From Bacteroidales bacterium UBA2716 (GTDB taxonomy: Bacteria > Bacteroidota > Bacteroidia > Bacteroidales > UBA932), in NCBI GenBank assembly GCA_002354005.1, contig DEKS01000167.1, forward strand, positions 1 through 5,839: a stretch of 5,839 nucleotides of DNA. Direction: 5' to 3'. The notes under the pieces are model-generated. The model ran no database searches. It had not been told where the DNA came from and saw nothing but the letters and a program-made list of their open reading frames with translations. Positions 1 through 5,114 of the stretch are shown in pieces (within the stretch, counting starts at the first letter, position 1; each line of letters opens with the position of its first letter). The translations under genes and the position numbers were made by a program.

Positions 1-33
1 TTATTGAAATATGCTAAAATTCGTCACTTATAA

Positions 34-63
34 TTTGTTTGGAAGAAAATTTTAGTATATTTG
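34..63 (+). promoter_or_regulatory. Predicted Bacteroidota promoter, rightward, with no obvious gene downstream
   Basis: TTTG at 34-37 and TATATTTG at 56-63 are separated by 18 bases, matching the TTTG / TAnnTTTG pattern of the Bacteroidota primary sigma factor. Transcription would begin near 69-72 and run towards the hairpin at 101-133. No rightward coding sequence follows before the end of the convergent glnA gene, so the promoter either drives a very short RNA or is a chance match in AT-rich DNA. Confidence 0.5.
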
Positions 64-69
64 CAACGA

Positions 70-141
70 AGTTTTTCATAGTTTAAGTTTAGGTTAAGTA
101 ACCGGCCCTCCGCAGCGATTGCGAGGGGCCGGTGAATTTTT
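70..141 (+). ncRNA. Candidate short RNA of about 70 nt (promoter plus terminator hairpin)
   Basis: A rightward transcript from the promoter at 34-63 would hold an AT-rich 30-base segment (70-100), then a GC-rich hairpin (101-133) and a T5 tract (137-141). That is the minimal architecture of a small RNA gene with an intrinsic terminator. No open reading frame of note lies inside it. Its end lies about 25 bases from the glnA stop codon on the opposite strand, so longer read-through would be antisense to the glnA 3' end. I do not recognise a known RNA family. The existence of the transcript is inferred only from these signals. Confidence 0.3.
101..141. terminator. GC-rich hairpin, terminator-like, between glnA and the left edge
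   Basis: The left arm ACCGGCCCTCCGC (101-113) pairs with GCGAGGGGCCGGT (121-133) across a 7-base loop, with one G-U wobble and one A-C mismatch. The T5 tract lies on the rightward side (137-141), so the hairpin is a better rho-independent terminator for rightward transcription. For glnA, which is leftward and ends at 167, it is the first strong hairpin after the stop codon but has only a poor U-rich tail (TTACTTAA). It may work in both directions. Confidence 0.6.
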
Positions 142-166
142 AAGGATGATTTAGTCCGTAAAAGTC

Positions 167-1681
167 CTAACCGCAGTAGAAATACTGCTCTACAAGCCTT
201 CTCATCAGTTTGGTATCGTTACGGGCTTCCCGGTGCAGTTGGGTGTCGTTATGAGCCCGTAGGGCCTTCAGGATGCCGTCTATCATGCGCGGGCGGAAGA
301 CATCTGCGGCCTCGTACGTGGCGCGGACCTTCTCCAGGCAATTTGCACTTTCCGTGCAGCAGGTGGGCAGCTGTTCCAGCGTTGCCAGGCGGGCGGCATT
401 CTCGCTCTTGTGGATGTCCATGTCCACATAGGTGTCGGCAGCAATCTTCAGCGCCTTTTCACGCGGCATTTCCAAGCCGATACGGGCGGCTACGCACAGG
501 CCGGCCATGAGCTGATAAATATCGGCACTGCAGTCCGGGCTGCGCATCTCGAAGGTCTGCTTTCCGGTGGTGTCCAGGTTGGCGGTTTTTTCCTTGGGAT
601 TGGCCTTGGAGCACATGTCCGTGCCGGCGCTCCAGCCCAGCGGGACGCGGACCAGGGCGCTGCGGTTGCAATCGCCCCAGCAAACATTGGTGGGAGCCTC
701 CTGGTGCGGTACCAGACGGAAATAGGAGGTGGGATTCTTGTTGCCAAAGGCGGTGATGGACGGGGCCATGGTCATGAGGCCGGCGATGGCGGCGCGCGCT
801 TCTTCCGAGAGTTTTCCGTCGCTTCCCAGGGTGACGTTCTTTCCGTCTTTCATCAGGCGCATGTGGATGTGCATGCCGGATCCGGCCTTGCCGGTGGTAA
901 TCTTGGGGGCGAAGCTCACGTCCAGTCCGTAGCGGTATGCCAGGTTGCGGATGACCCATTTGGCCAGCAGAAGCTGGTCTGCGGCGGTTTCCACGGGGCA
1001 GGGGAGGAACTCGATTTCGTTCTGTTCGTACACTTTCCCGTCCAGGGTGAAGTTGCCCACTTCGCTGTGGCCGTATTTGATTTGGCCGCCGGTCTTGGCC
1101 ACATGGTCCATACATTCGCGGCGAAAATCGTTCAGTTTGGCAAAAGGCTCGCTCTCATGGTAGCCCTTCTGGTCCGTGGCGGGGAACAGTTTGTCTTCTT
1201 CACAGATAACATAGTATTCCAGTTCGCCCATGGCCTCGAACTGAAGGCCTGTGGACTTTTCGAAGGCTTTTTCCGCGCGCATGAGGGTGGCGTGCGGGGC
1301 GCAGTCGAACGGCTCGCCGTTTTTGTCAAAGAAGCCGCAGAGGAAGCACAGCGTGGGAATCTCGTTGAACGGATCCACAAAGGCGGTCCGGTAGCGGGGG
1401 ATAACGTAAAGGTCACTGTTGCCGGCCTCGATGAAGGAAGGGAAGAGGCTGGAACCGTCTACGCGCTCACCTTCCGTGAGGATGGTTTCTGCATAGGCCA
1501 GGCTGTTTATGGTAAAATTGAGGGTTTTCACGCGGCCGTCTTCTGCCGGATACATGAAATCAATCATCCGGATACCTTTCTCGCAGATGAAATGCAGCAT
1601 GTCTTCGCGGGTGAAATCCTCGGGCATCTTTTCCAGGAAAGACACCACTTCGTTGGGGTTGAGTTCAATTAGTTTGTTCAT
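167..1681 (-). CDS. glnA: Glutamine synthetase (type I-like, Bacteroidota form)
   Basis: This enzyme condenses glutamate and ammonia to glutamine using ATP in the cytoplasm. The protein has 504 residues. An N-terminal beta-grasp region carries the DGSS motif (75-78). The catalytic domain shows metal/glutamate ligands in GELEYYV (152-158) and NEIEF (221-225), GSGMHIH with the conserved His (267-273), the ATP/glutamate segment NPTSYFRLVPHQEAPT (316-331), an arginine-rich RSALVRVPLG stretch (340-349) and FEMRSPDCSADIY (377-389). The length exceeds classical GlnA (about 470). I see no NLYDLP adenylylation motif, so AMP-type control is doubtful. The ATG at 1681 sits just behind a good leftward promoter and has no Shine-Dalgarno sequence. 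The gene is monocistronic in this view and convergent with the candidate RNA at 70-141. The family is certain. Use as main assimilatory enzyme is inferred, because many Bacteroidota also carry the larger GlnN type. Confidence 0.94.
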   Translation of the reverse strand: MNKLIELNPNEVVSFLEKMPEDFTREDMLHFICEKGIRMIDFMYPAEDGRVKTLNFTINSLAYAETILTEGERVDGSSLFPSFIEAGNSDLYVIPRYRTAFVDPFNEIPTLCFLCGFFDKNGEPFDCAPHATLMRAEKAFEKSTGLQFEAMGELEYYVICEEDKLFPATDQKGYHESEPFAKLNDFRRECMDHVAKTGGQIKYGHSEVGNFTLDGKVYEQNEIEFLPCPVETAADQLLLAKWVIRNLAYRYGLDVSFAPKITTGKAGSGMHIHMRLMKDGKNVTLGSDGKLSEEARAAIAGLMTMAPSITAFGNKNPTSYFRLVPHQEAPTNVCWGDCNRSALVRVPLGWSAGTDMCSKANPKEKTANLDTTGKQTFEMRSPDCSADIYQLMAGLCVAARIGLEMPREKALKIAADTYVDMDIHKSENAARLATLEQLPTCCTESANCLEKVRATYEAADVFRPRMIDGILKALRAHNDTQLHREARNDTKLMRRLVEQYFYCG

Positions 1682-1700
1682 GTCTATGTGGTTGGGAGTA

Positions 1701-1731
1701 CAAAGATACCTATTCTTCCCCGATTTGTCAA
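1701..1731 (-). promoter_or_regulatory. Promoter of glnA
   Basis: On the minus strand TTGACA (1731-1726) and TATCTTTG (1708-1701) are separated by 17 bases. The -7 element matches TAnnTTTG exactly. The predicted start near 1695 leaves a leader of about 13-15 bases before the ATG at 1681, with no purine-rich ribosome binding site, which is normal for this phylum. No operator-like repeat is evident around it. Confidence 0.7.
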
Positions 1732-1740
1732 TACCCTGCG

Positions 1741-1776
1741 CTTGTCATACCGAGCCCGAAGGGCGAGTGTATCTTG
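1741..1776. repeat. Dispersed-repeat-like intergenic segment (GTCATnCCGAGC type)
   Basis: The segment contains GTCATACCGAGC (1744-1755), then a small hairpin GCCC-GAA-GGGC (1754-1764) and GAGTGTATCTTG. It resembles the TGTCATTCCGAGCG...GAATCT family of short interspersed repeats that I know from many Bacteroidota intergenic regions. Only one copy is in the window, so its repetitive nature cannot be shown here. It lies between the divergent glnA and alkylation-repair genes, upstream of both promoters. Confidence 0.45.
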
Positions 1777-1828
1777 TGCCACGCTTCGCTTCGATGGCGT
1801 CGGGTGCTGTTTTTTATGCAAAAAGCAG

Positions 1829-1836
1829 TATCTTTG
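1829..1836 (+). promoter_or_regulatory. Promoter -7 element of the alkylation-repair gene
   Basis: TATCTTTG matches TAnnTTTG exactly. No good TTTG appears 17-21 bases upstream; the nearest is a T-rich run at 1810-1816. The predicted transcription start falls at about 1841-1844, on or next to the ATG at 1842. The message would therefore be leaderless or nearly so, unless translation begins at the in-frame ATG at 1863. Confidence 0.55.
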
Positions 1837-1841
1837 GGGAA

Positions 1842-2597
1842 ATGAATGAACTGCTTCATACCATGCTAAGCCATGCCGACCCTGCCCAGGTGCCGGGATT
1901 GGCGCGCTTCTTCAAAACCGATCCCGGCCAGTACGGTGAGGGGGATGTGTTTCTGGGCATTAAGGTCCCGGTTACCCGCCAAGTGGTGAAAGCATGCTGG
2001 CGGGAGGTGAGTCCGGAACACCTGGAGGAATGCATGGCCAGCGAGTACCATGAGGTTCGACTCGCTGCACTTCTGACCCTGGTGGAAATCTTTTCCCATC
2101 CCGGGAAGTGGAGCGCTGCAGGACCTTGTTTTGGAGACGATGTTTCTCCGGAGCGCATTCTTCCAATAAAGCGCTACTGCATAGACTTTTATCTCTCCCA
2201 TACAGACCGGATTAATAACTGGGACCTGGTGGACCTGTCCTCGTATCCCTTGCTGGGGCAGTGGCTGCTTCCGCAGAAGGACCGCAGCCTCCTTTACCAT
2301 CTGGCGCGGGACGGCCGTACCCTGTGGGAGCAGCGAATCGGTATTGTCAGCACCATGACTTTTGTTCGGCATGGGCAGTTGGACGACACATTTGCCATCT
2401 CCGACATCCTCCTTCATCATCCCCACGACCTCATTCACAAAGCCGTGGGCTGGTTGCTCCGTGAGGCCGGGAAGCGCGACCAGGATGCACTCAAAGCCTT
2501 CCTCACGCCCCGCATCTCCACCATGCCCCGTACCATGTTGCGGTACGCCATCGAAAAATTTCCGCAAGAAGAGCGGGCTCAGTACCTGAGAAAGTAA
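1842..2597 (+). CDS. DNA alkylation repair protein, AlkD-like HEAT-repeat glycosylase family
   Basis: A 251-residue all-helical protein of the DNA_alkylation (AlkD/AlkC) family, whose members remove N3- and N7-alkylated bases from DNA. It shows the family motif around GDVFLGIKVPVTR (34-46). NNWDLVD (125-131) has Trp127 and Asp131 in the W-x3-D spacing of Bacillus cereus AlkD Trp109/Asp113. Arg165 (WEQRIGIVSTM) and Trp204 (HKAVGWLLREAGKRD) lie at nearly the same offset as AlkD Arg148 and Trp187. The key residues therefore appear intact. The frame stays open upstream to 1509, but that part crosses the repeat and the -7 element, so I chose ATG 1842. ATG 1863 (Met8) is the main alternative and ATG 1794 is less likely. 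The stop codon overlaps the U tract of the opposing tRNA-Gly terminator. I see no partner repair genes nearby. Confidence 0.88.
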   Translation: MNELLHTMLSHADPAQVPGLARFFKTDPGQYGEGDVFLGIKVPVTRQVVKACWREVSPEHLEECMASEYHEVRLAALLTLVEIFSHPGKWSAAGPCFGDDVSPERILPIKRYCIDFYLSHTDRINNWDLVDLSSYPLLGQWLLPQKDRSLLYHLARDGRTLWEQRIGIVSTMTFVRHGQLDDTFAISDILLHHPHDLIHKAVGWLLREAGKRDQDALKAFLTPRISTMPRTMLRYAIEKFPQEERAQYLRK

Positions 2598-2632
2598 AAA
2601 AGACCGGCGGCGGAACAATTCCACTGCCGGCC
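2596..2632 (-). terminator. Intrinsic terminator of tRNA-Gly
   Basis: On the minus strand a 14-bp stem with one A-C mismatch (arms 2632-2619 and 2615-2602, apex TTG) is followed directly by six T (2601-2596). This is a textbook rho-independent terminator, 4 bases past the tRNA 3' end. Its T tract overlaps the TAA stop codon (2595-2597) of the convergent alkylation-repair gene. In the rightward direction the same hairpin lacks a T tract. Confidence 0.88.
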
Positions 2633-2635
2633 TTG

Positions 2636-2708
2636 AGCGAGATACGAGGCTCGAACTCGCGACCTTCGGCTTGGGAAGCCAACGCTCTACCAACTGAGCT
2701 AATCTCGC
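2636..2708 (-). tRNA. tRNA-Gly (anticodon CCC)
   Basis: A 73-base cloverleaf on the minus strand. It has a perfect 7-bp acceptor stem GCGAGAT/ATCTCGC, a D arm GCTC-AGTTGGTA-GAGC, anticodon stem TTGGC/GCCGA with loop TTCCCAA (anticodon CCC), and a T arm GCGAG-TTCGAGC-CTCGT. The discriminator base is U73 and the second pair is C2-G71, both typical of bacterial tRNA-Gly. It reads GGG codons. No CCA is encoded, so the end must be added enzymatically. It is a single-gene unit, divergent from hisS, with its own promoter and terminator. Confidence 0.95.
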
Positions 2709-2718
2709 AACGGGAATG

Positions 2719-2750
2719 CAAATATACAGAAAATTTCTTAATTTTGTAAA
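2719..2750 (-). promoter_or_regulatory. Promoter of tRNA-Gly
   Basis: On the minus strand TTTA (2750-2747) and TATATTTG (2726-2719) are separated by 20 bases. The -7 element is a perfect TAnnTTTG match, and the predicted start is a few bases before the mature tRNA 5' end at 2708. Its -33 region directly abuts the predicted hisS -7 element on the other strand. Confidence 0.65.
2739..2746 (+). promoter_or_regulatory. Predicted -7 element of hisS
   Basis: TAATTTTG matches TAnnTTTG and lies 16 bases before the hisS ATG, giving a predicted leader of about 10 A/T-rich bases. No convincing TTTG is found 17-21 bases upstream, so the call rests on the -7 motif and position only. Confidence 0.4.
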
Positions 2751-2762
2751 AATTTTGAAACA

Positions 2763-4106
2763 ATGTCTGTACAGAAGCCTTCCATACCCAAGGGAACCCG
2801 TGATTTCGGCCAAATTGAAATGGCCCGCCGCAATTATATTTTCGATACCATCCGCTCTGTTTTCCGCGCCTTCGGCTATCAGCAGATTGAGACGCCGGCC
2901 ATGGAGAATCTCTCCACGTTGCTGGGAAAATACGGCGAAGAAGGCGACAAACTGCTGTTCCGCATCCAGAACAGTGGTGAAAAGGCCGCGCTGGCACCGG
3001 AAAAAGGCCTCCGCTATGACCTTACAGTTCCTTTTGCCCGTTTTGTGGTACAGCACCAGAACGAGATTTCCTTCCCCTACAAGCGCTTCCAGATTCAGCC
3101 TGTCTGGCGGGCGGACCGCCCCCAGAAGGGCCGCTACCGCGAGTTCTACCAGTGCGACGTAGACGTGATTGGCACGCGTTCGCAGGTGAACGAACTGGAA
3201 CTGGTACAGATGGTCGATGCCGTCTTCGGCAAACTGGGCGTGCGTGTGGGCATCCACATCAACAACCGCAAGGTGCTCACGGGCTTCGCGGAAATTGCCG
3301 GTGCTCCGGACAAGGTAGTAGATATCACCGTTGCTATCGACAAACTGGATAAAATCGGCCTGGACAAAGTGAAGGAAGAAATGGCGGAGAAGGGCCTCTC
3401 GGAGCAGGGTATCGCCGTCATCGGCCAAATTCTTTCGCTGGAAGGCAGTTTTGCCGATAAACTTGGTGCCATGCGCCAGCTGTTCCAGGGCGGCAGCGCC
3501 TCCGGAATTAGCTCCCAGACGGGCCTCAAGGGCCTGGAAGAGGTAGAAGAGTTGTTTGGCCTTATCGACGCGGTGGGCATCCAGGCGCCGGTGGAACTGG
3601 ACCTCTCGCTCGCGCGCGGCCTTAATTATTATACGGGCGCCATCTTCGAGGTAAAGGCGCTGGATTGGGAGATTGGCAGCATTTGCGGCGGTGGCCGCTA
3701 CGACAACCTCACCGGCATCTTCGGCCTTCCGGACCTCTCCGGCGTGGGCATCTCCTTTGGCGCAGACCGTATTTACGACGTCCTCACCGGTCTGGAACTC
3801 TTCCCGGCGGAGCTGGAACAGGCCACAACACTCCTGTTTGCCGTCATGGGGGCCGATGAGTTGAAGTACATTCTGCCCATCGCCCGGGATCTTCGTGCCG
3901 CCGGCGTTGCCGTAGAGGTATATCCGGATGCCGTAAAGCTTCGCAAGCAGTTCGAGTACGCGGAACGGAAAGGCATTCCGTTCATTTCCATCAACGGGTC
4001 TTCCGAAATGGAGGCGGGCACCGTAAATCTGAAAAACCTGCAAAGCGGTGAGCAAAAGGCATTTAAGGCCTCTGAGATGCAGGAAATTCTGAATTTCCTC
4101 AAATAA
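2763..4106 (+). CDS. hisS: Histidyl-tRNA synthetase (eukaryote/archaea-like sequence type)
   Basis: This cytoplasmic class II synthetase charges tRNA-His with histidine using ATP; the 447-residue length is normal. Visible parts: the N-terminal PKGTRDF signature (9-15); motif 1 region around ETPAMENL (43-50); LRYDLTVPFARF (83-94); motif 2 with R116 and RPQKGRYREFYQ (119-130); the insertion region (about 165-245); HisA motif LARGLNYYTG (283-292); glycine-rich CGGGRYDN (308-315); motif 3 GVGISFGADRI (327-337); and the C-terminal anticodon-binding domain (about 353-447). LRYDLTVPFAR replaces the LRPEGT of E. coli-type HisRS and matches eukaryotic enzymes. The ATG at 2763 precedes the PKGTRDF signature by eight residues and follows an AT-rich leader without Shine-Dalgarno sequence. 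No terminator separates it from tRNA-fMet 44 bases downstream, so read-through is likely. Confidence 0.97.
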   Translation: MSVQKPSIPKGTRDFGQIEMARRNYIFDTIRSVFRAFGYQQIETPAMENLSTLLGKYGEEGDKLLFRIQNSGEKAALAPEKGLRYDLTVPFARFVVQHQNEISFPYKRFQIQPVWRADRPQKGRYREFYQCDVDVIGTRSQVNELELVQMVDAVFGKLGVRVGIHINNRKVLTGFAEIAGAPDKVVDITVAIDKLDKIGLDKVKEEMAEKGLSEQGIAVIGQILSLEGSFADKLGAMRQLFQGGSASGISSQTGLKGLEEVEELFGLIDAVGIQAPVELDLSLARGLNYYTGAIFEVKALDWEIGSICGGGRYDNLTGIFGLPDLSGVGISFGADRIYDVLTGLELFPAELEQATTLLFAVMGADELKYILPIARDLRAAGVAVEVYPDAVKLRKQFEYAERKGIPFISINGSSEMEAGTVNLKNLQSGEQKAFKASEMQEILNFLK

Positions 4107-4108
4107 AA

Positions 4109-4140
4109 TTTGGTTTTTCCGGAAAAAGTACCTACCTTTG
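4109..4140 (+). promoter_or_regulatory. Promoter of tRNA-fMet, with a palindrome in the spacer
   Basis: TTTG (4109-4112), a 20-base spacer and TACCTTTG (4133-4140) form the best promoter match in the window, with a predicted start about 5 bases before the mature tRNA. The spacer holds a perfect 14-base palindrome TTTTTCCGGAAAAA (4114-4127). It could be an operator or a coincidence. As an RNA hairpin it is weak (five A-U pairs, 4-base loop), so I do not call it a hisS terminator. Confidence 0.75.
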
Positions 4141-4150
4141 CAATCCACAT

Positions 4151-4223
<73 letters not shown>

Positions 4224-4228
4224 CTACA

Positions 4229-4258
4229 GAGGATTTCCGAAAGGAAGTCCTCTTTTTT
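4229..4258 (+). terminator. Intrinsic terminator of tRNA-fMet (and probably hisS)
   Basis: GAGGATTTCC (4229-4238) pairs with GGAAGTCCTC (4243-4252) over a GAAA tetraloop, with one G-U wobble, and is followed by six T (4253-4258). It begins 5 bases after the tRNA. In the leftward direction it lacks a T tract, so it is not a clear terminator for the convergent membrane-protein gene ending at 4286. No other leftward terminator is seen there. Confidence 0.92.
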
Positions 4259-4285
4259 GGATTCAGGAATTCAACCAGGGGGGGC

Positions 4286-4972
4286 TTATTTCCGGGCCCG
4301 GGCTACCACCGGCTCCAGCCATCGGTTCAGCAGGGGATCCGTCACATGCATGCAGGCGCCGGTAAGGAGAGCCTGAATCAGGGTGCCTTCCCGGACCACC
4401 ATGGTGTGGCCGTTGCCGGTGAGAAGGCCGAAGAACCACAGGGCCAGCAGCACCGTAATGACTACCAGCGCCACGTCCATGAGGATTTTGACAACGGAGA
4501 AGCGTGCGCCCGTGCGCAGCGTGATAATGTACAGGGTGTTGTCGGCCGGGAGAATCCATCCCTGGCCCACCACTTCCAGGCGGATGCCCACGGCGGTGAG
4601 CACCACGGCGCCCAGGCACAGCAGGATTTGCACCACGTAGTTGGTGGCGGGGGACTTGAGGGCGTCAAACAGCCAGATGGCGCCGTCTACCATGTAGCCG
4701 AAGATGAGGATGGGCAGCACCTGCAGCACGTGTTCCCATTTGAAGTCTTTGCGAAGGATGGCGGCCTGCAGTACGATGAACAGCAGGTTGAATATCCAGG
4801 TGAACGTGCCCACGGAAACATGGGTGAAGCGGAGGCTCAGGACGGTAGGGATGCAGGAAAGGGGCGCGATACCCAGGTTGGATTTGATGGACAGGCCCAC
4901 ACCCAGCGCTACTACCAGGAGACCCAGGGTGGAGATGCCGTATCGGACCATCAGGCTGTTGGTTTTGGTCAT
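4286..4972 (-). CDS. Integral membrane protein, YczE/YyaS/YitT-type (DUF6198-like)
   Basis: A 228-residue hydrophobic protein with about five predicted membrane helices (roughly 10-29, 53-74, 83-105, 112-133 and 162-186) and a short basic C-terminus ending ARARK. The segment GVGLSIKSNLGIAPLSCIP (24-42) follows helix 1 and resembles the conserved 'G..L..ka.lG.sP' signature of the YczE/YyaS/YitT group; EGTLIQALLTG (195-205) fits the conserved C-terminal part. The biochemical role of these inner-membrane proteins is not established, so I assign no function. The ATG at 4972 lies about 20 bases downstream of a good leftward promoter. The gene is a single unit, divergent from the aspartokinase-like gene and convergent with tRNA-fMet. 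A run of seven C follows the stop codon. Confidence 0.8.
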   Translation of the reverse strand: MTKTNSLMVRYGISTLGLLVVALGVGLSIKSNLGIAPLSCIPTVLSLRFTHVSVGTFTWIFNLLFIVLQAAILRKDFKWEHVLQVLPILIFGYMVDGAIWLFDALKSPATNYVVQILLCLGAVVLTAVGIRLEVVGQGWILPADNTLYIITLRTGARFSVVKILMDVALVVITVLLALWFFGLLTGNGHTMVVREGTLIQALLTGACMHVTDPLLNRWLEPVVARARK

Positions 4973-4995
4973 AATCAGTGTGGTTTACTATCTTA

Positions 4996-5027
4996 CGAAG
5001 GTAAGAAGAAAAAAAGACATCTCCAAA
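4996..5027 (-). promoter_or_regulatory. Promoter of the membrane-protein gene
   Basis: On the minus strand TTTG (5027-5024) and TACCTTCG (5003-4996) are separated by 20 bases. The -7 element differs from TAnnTTTG at one position. The expected start near 4990 gives a leader of about 18 bases. Confidence 0.6.
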
Positions 5028-5052
5028 GGCGGGAAGAATACCGGCGCATCTC

Positions 5053-5083
5053 TTGACCAAACGGAACGAAATGGTTATATTTG
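5053..5083 (+). promoter_or_regulatory. Promoter of the aspartokinase-like gene
   Basis: TTGACC (5053-5058) lies upstream of TATATTTG (5076-5083), which is a perfect TAnnTTTG; the spacer is 17 bases from TTGACC, or 19 from TTGA. The predicted start near 5090 leaves an AT-rich leader of about 25 bases before the ATG at 5115. The 142-base region between the two divergent genes carries both promoters without overlap. Confidence 0.65.
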
Positions 5084-5114
5084 TGGTTCGTAACGGCTAA
5101 TTAAAATTTGCACC

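Noticed and set aside
14..79. A 21-codon minus-strand open frame (Met-Lys-Asn-Phe start) near the left edge
   Set aside because: It is too short to judge, lies in AT-rich spacer, overlaps the rightward promoter, and has no leftward TAnnTTTG element upstream.
410..1672. A 420-codon rightward open frame opposite glnA
   Set aside because: It is a shadow of the glutamine synthetase codons, rich in Gly/Val/His/Phe, and has no motif of its own.
1509..1841. An N-terminal extension of the AlkD-like protein in the same frame
   Set aside because: It would overlap glnA, the repeat-like segment and the -7 element, and the AlkD-like fold is complete without it.
1866..4148. A 760-codon open frame on the minus strand crossing the AlkD-like gene, tRNA-Gly and hisS
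   Set aside because: It runs antisense to two clearly conserved genes and straight through a tRNA, its translation shows no recognisable domain, and it has low-complexity composition typical of a GC-rich shadow frame.
4278..4284. A run of seven G (C on the gene strand) beside the membrane-protein stop codon, considered as a phase-variable tract
   Set aside because: It lies outside the coding sequence and away from the promoter, so a length change would not switch the gene.
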